Shown here: positions 1-5,588 of the stretch, one piece after another
How the letters are laid out: each line of letters begins with the position of its first letter
How positions within the stretch are numbered: position 1 is the first letter of the stretch
DNA from: Rubrobacter sp.
Lineage (GTDB): Bacteria > Actinomycetota > Rubrobacteria > Rubrobacterales > Rubrobacteraceae
Direction: 5' to 3'
Assembly (NCBI GenBank): GCA_019247245.1
Contig: JAFAPF010000427.1
Span: forward strand, 1-9,192
DNA length: 9,192 nucleotides
Notes under the pieces: model-generated
Told to the model about the DNA's origin: nothing
What the model saw: the letters and a program-made list of their open reading frames with translations, nothing else
Databases searched by the model: none
Translations under genes and position numbers: made by a program

Positions 1-1
1 A

Positions 2-734
2 GCGCCCCTACTTCCCAAAGGTGGCTTCACCGAGAAGGTTGCAGTACCAGCTTCGGGGGTTGTCTTCCGCGTCCCGGATACGATGTCGTTTGAGGTCGCT
101 GCGGCGATTAACCTCGTCTATCAGACTGCCTTTTTCGGTCTTCTGGCGGGCGAATCTTGAAGGCGAGACCGTCTTGGTACATGCGGACGCCGGGGGCGTA
201 AGCTCGGCTGCCATACAGCTCGCGGTGGCGGCCGGTGCACGGGTAATCTCTACGGCCGGGGGCAGAGAAGACCGAAACCTGCCGGAAGCTCGGGGCCGAA
301 ATCTCTGTGGACTATGAAGAGGAGGACTTTGTCGATATTGTCAAAAAGGCCACCGACGGGCGCGGGGCGGACATCATCTTCGATCCTGTGGGAGGCGACG
401 TGTTCGACCTCTCGAGGAAATGCGTAAGCTTCGAGGGACGCATCGTCGTTGTGGGGTTCACGGGTGGCAGGATGGCTGAGGCTCCTACTAACCATGTTTT
501 GTTGAAGAATTATTCTATCGTTGGTCTGCACTGGGGACTTTACAATACGTTTTGGCCCGAACTCGTTGCCCAAACCCATGAAGGTCTCGTCGAGCTTTAC
601 GAGGAGGGTGAGATAGACCTTCTCATCTACAAAACGGTCCCCTTCGAGGAGGTGCCAGAGGCGCTGGAACTTCTCGGGAGCCGGAAGACCTATGGCAACT
701 CATCACCCAGATCAAAGGCCGGAGTGGACACTAG
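2..734 (+). pseudogene. Quinone oxidoreductase (MDR superfamily), frameshifted and 5'-truncated by the window
   Basis: Remnant of an NADPH:quinone oxidoreductase / zinc-independent medium-chain dehydrogenase. Frame 2 gives the substrate-domain end with GGFTEKVAVPAS and FEVAAAINLVYQTAFFGL, then stops at a TGA near 158. Homology continues in frame 3 with LEGETVLVHADAGGVSSAAIQ and ARVISTAGG, the nucleotide-binding Rossmann segment. It moves to frame 1 near the G run at 258-262, giving CRKLGAEISVDYEEEDF, then GRGADIIFDPVGGDVF and onward to SRKTYG. It moves back to frame 3 near 697 for LITQIKG, with a TAG at 732-734. Each break is explained by one base: an extra base near 145-155, an extra G in the G5 run, and a missing base near 697. 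The N-terminus lies outside the window. Family identity is clear. Three breaks plus the decayed neighbour favour a real pseudogene, but sequencing indels are not excluded. Confidence 0.8.
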
Positions 735-764
735 TCTTGCTGTATCCCGATAATATAGAGCTAA

Positions 765-1055
765 AACGGGGCGGTGGCGATCGAAAGCTAGGCCGCTATC
801 AACTGGGGCCGCGAGAAGATGGGAGATCGCAGGCACTGGCGTTCAACAGACATTTACCGCGATGCAGTTATGGAGATCCTACGCGCTGAGCCAAAGGAGC
901 TCATCGGCCGGCGGTTCACCGATGAGGCTATTCTTCACGAACGTGGTTGAAGCCAAGAGGATCTCGACGCCTACTGGCTCGGCCACGGTCCACTCGAGCT
1001 TCGCCAGAAGATGCCTATGCATCAGAGCAGAAGGACGGCCGTCGATCCACACTAG
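765..1055 (+). pseudogene. Remnant of the C-terminal part of a short-chain dehydrogenase (SDR)
   Basis: Reading frame 3 gives AVAIES, a TAG at 789-791, then AAINWGREKMGDRRHWRSTD and IYRDAVMEILRAEPKELIGR, RFTDEAILHERG, a TGA at 948-950, then SQEDLDAYWL. The order (short helix after the active-site lobe, 'TDIYRDAVMEIL', 'P-E-L-G-R-x-x-x-DE', 'L-x-E-x-G', 'DLDAYW') resembles the C-terminus of SDR enzymes annotated as citronellol/hydroxyacyl-type dehydrogenases. No Rossmann TGxxxGxG or YxxxK motif remains, so most of the gene is gone. The two in-frame stops cannot be fixed by a single indel, which supports true decay. The reading after about 985 is uncertain. It sits just upstream of a fatty-acid/hydroxy-acid operon where an SDR partner would be expected. 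SDR identity is my judgement from pattern only. Confidence 0.5.
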
Positions 1056-1107
1056 ACGATGGTTGTGAGCCGATTAGCCTCTTCGAACACAAGAACTGGA
1101 GGGATTT

Positions 1108-1137
1108 ATGCGAGTACGATCAGGGTTGAGCGGGTAA
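1108..1137 (+). CDS. Nine-codon ORF with strong ribosome binding site; leader peptide or gene stub
   Basis: ATG at 1108 is preceded by GGAGGG (1098-1103) with a 4-nt spacer, a better ribosome binding site than that of the operon gene downstream. The ORF reads MRVRSGLSG and stops at TAA (1135-1137), 54 nt before the acyl-CoA synthetase ATG. It may be a short leader peptide. It may equally be the surviving start of a gene lost by deletion: 'GLSG' directly before a missing lysine would suit an SDR N-terminus, but that is speculative. Expression is unknown. Confidence 0.25.
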   Translation: MRVRSGLSG

Positions 1138-1191
1138 CTAGCGTTGCAGAAAAGGGTAGGTAAGCACAACGGGAAAGGGGTAGAGAGGAGT

Positions 1192-2763
1192 ATGGAGAAG
1201 GTTTATCGCACGGAGCTGACACCTGTGAGCTTCCTCAGGCGTAGCGCTTACATGTTCCCAAATAAAACCGCTATCGTTCACGGCGATAGGCGCTACACCT
1301 ACCAGCAGTTCGAAGAAAGGGTCAACCGCCTGGCCTCTCGCCTTTATCAATCAGGCTTCCAGAAAGGTGAGAGGATCGCTTTTCTGTGTCCGAACATTCC
1401 CCCGATGCTTGAGGGGACCTTCGCTGTGCCTTTGGTGGGGTTGGTGCTAGTGGCTATAAACACCCGTCTTAGTGCAGGGGAGGTTGAGTACATAGTAGAG
1501 CACTCCAACTCGAAGATGGTCTTTGTGGATTCAGAGCTTGAAGAGCTGCTCGAAGGAGTAGAAGACATAGAGGTGGTTCGTATAGAGGATACTGGGGATG
1601 AGGGTGATCCTTACGAGGACTATCTGGCTGAGGGATCGCCAGCGGCGGTAGAGAGCGTTCTGGAGGACGAGGAAGAAACCATCTCCATCAATTACACCTC
1701 GGGAACCACAGGGCAGCCGAAAGGCGTGATGTACAGTCATAGGGGTGCCTACCTCAACGCGCTCGCTCAAGCAATCGAGCTGCAGATGAACGCCGAGACG
1801 AAGTACTTGTGGACATTGCCGATGTTCCACTGTAACGGCTGGACCTTCCCTTGGGCCGTGACCGCGATAGCGGGTACGCACGTGTGTCTAAGGAAGGTTG
1901 AACCAGGCAAGATATGGGAGCTCTTTGAGTCAGAGGGCATAACGCACTACTGTGCTGCGCCCACGGTGCAGATTCCGCTCGCCAACCACGAAGACGCCCA
2001 CGAGCTCGACCATCAGGTCATTACCGCGATCGGGGGTGCTCCCCCGTCGCCGACACTTCTCGCGCAGTTCGAGAGCTTAAACATAAGCTGCATCCACCTC
2101 TACGGGCTCACCGAAACCTATGGGCCAAACACCATCTGTGAGTGGCACTCGGAGTGGAGCGAGTTGCCGAGGGAAGAACAGGCCAAGTTGCTCGCCCGTC
2201 AGGGTCAGGGGCATGTCACTGCGGGTCTCGCAAAGGTCGTGGATGACGAGATGAATAACATCCCTAAGGATGGGGAGACGATGGGCGAGATTATTATGTG
2301 TGGCAACACCGTGATGAAGGGATACTTCGACGACCAGGAGGCTACCAAGCAAGCCTTTGAGGGCGGTTGGTTCCACTCAGAGGACATCGCTGTGTGGCAC
2401 CCCGACGGATACGTGGAGGTCAGAGATCGGGACAAGGATGTCATAATCTCCGGCGGAGAGAATATCTCGTCCGTCGAGGTTGAGCAGACTATTGCCGAGC
2501 ACCCGGCTGTGATGGAAGCAGCTGTAGTCTCTATACCTGACGAGCAGTGGGGCGAGCGTCCAAAGGCCTTCGTCACCATTAAGAAGGGCGAAGAAGCGAC
2601 AGAACAGGAGATCATAGACTTTTGTAAGGAGCATATCGCCCGCTTCAAGGCTCCGGCGAGCGTAGAGTTCAGTGAGGAGCTACCTAAGACCTCTACCGGC
2701 AAGATCCAGAAGTTCATGCTGCGCGAGAAAGAGTGGGAAGGACAGGAACGACGCGTCGGCTAA
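1192..2763 (+). CDS. AMP-forming acyl-CoA synthetase (fatty acid/hydroxy acid-CoA ligase, LvaE-like role)
   Basis: A cytoplasmic ANL-superfamily ligase that would activate a carboxylic acid to its CoA thioester through an acyl-adenylate. With the ATG at 1192 it is 523 residues, a normal full length. Visible motifs are the phosphate loop YTSGTTGQPKG (168-178), the GGAPPSP segment, YGLTETYGP (304-312), the HSEDIAVWHPDGYVEVRDRDKD hinge region around 392-415, and PKTSTGKIQK (498-507) with the adenylation lysine K504. The 'FHCNGWTFPW' segment is typical of the medium-chain/AlkK/DmdB/plant AAE branch rather than long-chain FadD. ATG 1192 is preferred over a TTG at 1144 because homology starts at 'YRTELTPVSFLRRSA' and AGAGAGGAG (1182-1190) abuts the ATG, although that spacing is unusually short. 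It heads the intact cluster, with a dehydrogenase and kinase downstream. Exact substrate unknown; the context suggests a 4-oxo or 4-hydroxy acid. Confidence 0.93.
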   Translation: MEKVYRTELTPVSFLRRSAYMFPNKTAIVHGDRRYTYQQFEERVNRLASRLYQSGFQKGERIAFLCPNIPPMLEGTFAVPLVGLVLVAINTRLSAGEVEYIVEHSNSKMVFVDSELEELLEGVEDIEVVRIEDTGDEGDPYEDYLAEGSPAAVESVLEDEEETISINYTSGTTGQPKGVMYSHRGAYLNALAQAIELQMNAETKYLWTLPMFHCNGWTFPWAVTAIAGTHVCLRKVEPGKIWELFESEGITHYCAAPTVQIPLANHEDAHELDHQVITAIGGAPPSPTLLAQFESLNISCIHLYGLTETYGPNTICEWHSEWSELPREEQAKLLARQGQGHVTAGLAKVVDDEMNNIPKDGETMGEIIMCGNTVMKGYFDDQEATKQAFEGGWFHSEDIAVWHPDGYVEVRDRDKDVIISGGENISSVEVEQTIAEHPAVMEAAVVSIPDEQWGERPKAFVTIKKGEEATEQEIIDFCKEHIARFKAPASVEFSEELPKTSTGKIQKFMLREKEWEGQERRVG

Positions 2764-2804
2764 CCGGGGCACCGTACACGCGTGCTGTGTGGCGACCGTT
2801 ACTT

Positions 2805-2842
2805 TGTCCCTTTGGGACATGCGAACGGGGAAAGGGCATGTC
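2805..2842 (+). promoter_or_regulatory. Two overlapping inverted repeats between the ligase and dehydrogenase genes; possible operator or RNA switch
   Basis: TGTCCC (2805-2810) pairs with GGGACA (2814-2819) around a TTT loop. GACATGC (2816-2822) pairs perfectly with GCATGTC (2836-2842) around 13 nt. The two share 2816-2819, so as RNA they are mutually exclusive. As DNA the second repeat is a plausible dyad operator, for instance for a TetR or GntR regulator of acyl-CoA genes. The site ends 33 nt before the TTG start of the dehydrogenase. No T tract follows either stem, so it is not a typical terminator. The function is inferred. Confidence 0.35.
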
Positions 2843-2875
2843 GAGTGCAACTAGGGTGTTAGAGAGGTTGCAATT

Positions 2876-4042
2876 TTGGTCGACTTCGATTTAGGCGATA
2901 GACTCCAGCAGGTTAGGGAAAGGGTCCACCGGTTCATCGATACGGAGGTTATTCCATCCGAAGAGGAACTCGGTCATGACTATGAGAAGTTAGAGGCGCT
3001 GCGTGAGGAGCTTCAAGCTAAGGCAAAGAAAGCCCAGGTCTTCCTTCCTCACTTACCTCAGAAGCTTGGTGGTCTGGGATTAAACTGGAGACAAACCGCA
3101 GTAGTCCTCGAGGAAGCAGGTCGGAGCCTTTTGGGTCCACAGGCCCTCAACGCCGCTGCTCCAGACGAGGGCAACATGCACCTGCTCAGCCATGTAGCGG
3201 ACGAGGAGCAAAGTACCCGCTATCTACACCCTCTGGCTAGAGGTGAGATACGCTCGTGTTTTGCCATGACGGAGCCGGCTCCGGGGGCTGGCTCGGATCC
3301 CAGCCTGCTCCGCTCTGTCGCTGAAAGGAAAAATGGTAAGTGGTCGATCAACGGTACCAAGTGGTTTATTACCGGCGCGGAAGGGGCGGCGTTTACTATA
3401 GTCCTGGTCCAGACTCTGGAAGGTCCTACCATGTTCTTGGTAGACGCCAACAACCCCGGGTTTAGCTTGCAGCGAACCATCCCCACGATGGATATGTTCA
3501 TGCCGGGAGGACATGGACAGATTGATTTCATCGACTGCCTCGTAGACGACGATGCTGTGTTGGGCGAAGTAGGCAAGGGATTTGAGCATGCTCAAGTCCG
3601 GTTGGGTCCGGCGCGTCTCACCCACTGCATGCGCTGGTTGGGAATCGCGGGGCGGTCTATGGAGATCGCCACTCGCTATGCCCTTGAGCGGGATTCGTTC
3701 GGCAGCAAGCTTTCCGAACACCAGGCGATACAGTGGATGGTGGCGGATTCGTACACGGAAATGCACGCCGCACGACTGATGATTTGGCATGCTGCCTGGA
3801 AGCTTGACCAGGGTGAGCGAGCGCGGCAGGAAACCTCTATGACCAAGATATTCGTTGCCGAAACGATCGGTCGGGTAATCGACCGTTCGCTCCAGATTTG
3901 CGGAGCCTTGGGTGTGTCCGAAGATACTCCTTTGAGCCACTTCTACCGGGAGGCACGGCCGTTTAGGATCTACGATGGTCCCAGCGAGGTTCACCGGAGC
4001 TCCATAGCCCGCCGGATCTTTAGAGAAGCCGATCAAACGTGA
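2876..4042 (+). CDS. Acyl-CoA dehydrogenase of the ACAD10/11 (LvaC-like) type
   Basis: A 388-residue FAD-dependent acyl-CoA dehydrogenase-fold protein of normal full length. It carries the N-terminal helical domain (about 1-120), the β-domain FAD/substrate motif CFAMTEP (128-134), KWFITGA (162-168), and a C-terminal helical domain with LQICGALGVSEDTPL and RIYDGPSEVHR. 'APDEGNMHLL', 'GEIRSCFAMTEP' and the DGPSEVHR ending are hallmarks of the ACAD10/11 branch. D367 of YDGP lies where the catalytic glutamate of YEGT is in classical enzymes. Known relatives act on 4-phosphoacyl-CoA, removing phosphate on the way to 3-hydroxyacyl-CoA. The start is a TTG with AGAGAGG (2861-2867) 8 nt upstream; no in-frame ATG is available nearby. 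Its stop overlaps the kinase start by 4 nt, implying coupled translation. Ordinary α,β-dehydrogenation cannot be excluded. Confidence 0.93.
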   Translation: MVDFDLGDRLQQVRERVHRFIDTEVIPSEEELGHDYEKLEALREELQAKAKKAQVFLPHLPQKLGGLGLNWRQTAVVLEEAGRSLLGPQALNAAAPDEGNMHLLSHVADEEQSTRYLHPLARGEIRSCFAMTEPAPGAGSDPSLLRSVAERKNGKWSINGTKWFITGAEGAAFTIVLVQTLEGPTMFLVDANNPGFSLQRTIPTMDMFMPGGHGQIDFIDCLVDDDAVLGEVGKGFEHAQVRLGPARLTHCMRWLGIAGRSMEIATRYALERDSFGSKLSEHQAIQWMVADSYTEMHAARLMIWHAAWKLDQGERARQETSMTKIFVAETIGRVIDRSLQICGALGVSEDTPLSHFYREARPFRIYDGPSEVHRSSIARRIFREADQT

Positions 4043-5034
4043 GCCAAAACTGGACCGAAGAGCTTGGTGAGCCTTTAAGCACCTTTCTTGAGGTGCCCGT
4101 AGAGGTCGAGCGTGTAGAGCTTATACCGGGGGGCGCTTCTAAGGATACCTGTGTAGTGGATGCCGTAACCCCCGAAAGAGAGCTAGAACTGCTCGTCCGC
4201 CGCGCAGCCGGCGGGACCATATACTCCGATACGCTCTCGCTCGAGCAGGAATGCAAGGTTCTGCAGGCAGCGTACAAAGCGGGGATCAAGACGCCAAAGC
4301 CCTATGGTTACCTCGAAGACCTCGCGGGGCGTGAAGCCTTCGTGATGGAGCGCCTTGAAGGGGAGAGTGTCGGTCGGCGGATAGTGCAAAAGCCAGAGTT
4401 CGAAACGACACGTGAGGTACTCCCCAAACAACTAGCCGAAGAGTTGTCTAAGATACACGCTATATCCCTCGAGCAGCTTCCGTCTCTGCCAGGCGGCCGG
4501 ATCGGTCCGGCCGCAGACTACGTGCTCTCGACCTTAGAGCGGGAGCTAGACGCACTGGAAGAACCCCACCCGGTAATCGAGCTAGGACTTTCATGGTTGC
4601 GCGAGCATGTTCCCGTGAGTCATGGGACAGTTCTGAATCACGGCGACTTTCGTGTGGGGAACTTCTTGGTAGATGAGGAGGGGTTGGTGGGGATATTGGA
4701 CTGGGAGTTCGCCCATCTCGGCGATCCGGTCGAGGATCTGGCTTGGCCCTTGGTGAGGGCCTGGCGGTTTGGGAAGGATCATCTCCGTCTCGGAGGTATA
4801 GGCGAAGCCGAGCCTTACCTCGAACACTACAACACCCTTGCCGGGCGTCAAGTTACCCTCGAAGAGCTCTTTTACTGGGAAGTGGCGGGCAACGTGAGAT
4901 GGGCTATCGGTTCGCTAAATCAGGCCAAACGACACCTCTCCGGCCAGGAGCGTAATGTAGAGCTTGCCGTTATAGGACGTCTGGCTTCGGAGGTAGAGTA
5001 CGAAATACTCTCTCTGCTCGAAAGGGGAAGCTGA
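4039..5034 (+). CDS. APH/choline-kinase-fold phosphotransferase, ACAD10/11 kinase-domain-like (LvaA-like)
   Basis: A 331-residue kinase of the aminoglycoside phosphotransferase family, cytoplasmic. The N-lobe has LELLVRRAAGG, followed by SLEQECKVLQ (the ion-pair glutamate helix) and the hinge AFVMERLEGESV. The C-lobe has the catalytic loop HGDFRVGN (201-208, with D203 the likely base and N208 metal-binding) and the DFG-equivalent ILDWEFAHLGDP (219-230, D221). This pattern is that of the kinase domain fused to ACAD in mammalian ACAD10/11 and of LvaA, which phosphorylates 4-hydroxyacyl-CoA, rather than of antibiotic-resistance enzymes. The GTG start overlaps the dehydrogenase TGA (GTGA), with AGAGAAG about 10 nt upstream. 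The next gene overlaps its stop by one base. Phosphorylation of a hydroxyacyl-CoA is inferred from context; the fold assignment is firm. Confidence 0.9.
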   Translation: MSQNWTEELGEPLSTFLEVPVEVERVELIPGGASKDTCVVDAVTPERELELLVRRAAGGTIYSDTLSLEQECKVLQAAYKAGIKTPKPYGYLEDLAGREAFVMERLEGESVGRRIVQKPEFETTREVLPKQLAEELSKIHAISLEQLPSLPGGRIGPAADYVLSTLERELDALEEPHPVIELGLSWLREHVPVSHGTVLNHGDFRVGNFLVDEEGLVGILDWEFAHLGDPVEDLAWPLVRAWRFGKDHLRLGGIGEAEPYLEHYNTLAGRQVTLEELFYWEVAGNVRWAIGSLNQAKRHLSGQERNVELAVIGRLASEVEYEILSLLERGS

Positions 5035-5420
5035 TGCAGGACCGGCCCTCTGCTGACGAGCTTGTTAGAGCGGTCCGGGAGTTTCTGGAAGCGGAGATTC
5101 TTCCTGACTTGGACGATCCACGTGCCAGGTTCCGCACGCGGGTAGCGATGAACGCACTGAACATACTAGAGCGTGAGCTTGAGCAGGAAGAGACCCTCCT
5201 CAGAGAGGAGCTTGCGCGCCTCGCCGCCCTATTGGGAGAGGATCCTGCTACACCCGACTCGCTAGAGAAGCTTAAAGCCCGAGTCATAGAACTCAACCGG
5301 GATCTGGCACAGAGCATTCGCCAGGGAGAAGTGCCCGAGGGCACCCTTGAACGCTTGAAGCAAACCGTTACGGACAAGCTCAAGGTAGCGAGCCCCCGCT
5401 ACCTTGAGCGCTACGAGTAA
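5034..5420 (+). CDS. Small DUF6285-like protein, probable partner of the upstream kinase (LvaB-like)
   Basis: A 128-residue, soluble, highly charged and mostly helical protein without signal peptide or membrane segment. The opening DRPSADELVRAVREFLEAEI, then RFRTRVAMNALNILERELE and ELARLAALLG, is the DUF6285 pattern as I recall it. The rest is a second helical pair ending in a basic tail. Such proteins are regularly encoded beside ACAD10/11-type kinases. In the Pseudomonas lva operon the small LvaB protein is needed for full LvaA kinase activity, so a kinase-subunit role is the best inference. The ATG overlaps the kinase stop (TGATG), with AAGGGGA (5022-5028) a few bases upstream, pointing to coupled translation and perhaps a fixed stoichiometry. 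No catalytic motif is visible. It is the last gene of the cluster. Confidence 0.8.
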   Translation: MQDRPSADELVRAVREFLEAEILPDLDDPRARFRTRVAMNALNILERELEQEETLLREELARLAALLGEDPATPDSLEKLKARVIELNRDLAQSIRQGEVPEGTLERLKQTVTDKLKVASPRYLERYE

Positions 5421-5425
5421 AGCTC

Positions 5426-5457
5426 ATCCCTTATAAACAGTTCCTGGTTTTTGGGAT
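5426..5457 (+). terminator. Imperfect hairpin just after the catabolic operon; possible terminator
   Basis: Six bases after the last stop codon, ATCCC (5426-5430) can pair with GGGAT (5453-5457). Inside it AAACAG pairs with CTGGTTT with one bulged G around a TTC loop. The T-rich stretch lies within the stem rather than after it, so this is weak as a rho-independent terminator. It could instead be a 3'-end stabilising hairpin. The remaining spacer up to 5588, between convergent genes, shows no clear gene and only a 4-bp hairpin (ACCC/GGGT near 5577-5588) next to the acyltransferase stop. Confidence 0.3.
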
Positions 5458-5588
5458 CTTCACCCGGCTAGAGACTTCATATGGAGGCTTCGGATTCGCG
5501 AGACCGGAGGCAAAAGACCGGAAAGGTGGGAGGGTAGGAAAGCTTGGCAGTACTTCTCACGCGCATTTGTTACGTACCCTAATCGGGT

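Noticed and set aside
3224..4036. 270-residue - strand ORF opposite the acyl-CoA dehydrogenase
   Set aside because: Shadow of the well-supported dehydrogenase gene; no domain pattern and no ribosome site of note.
4039..5034. Aminoglycoside resistance kinase
   Set aside because: The APH-fold motifs match, but the overlap with an ACAD10/11-type dehydrogenase and a DUF6285-like gene points to an acyl-CoA pathway kinase instead.
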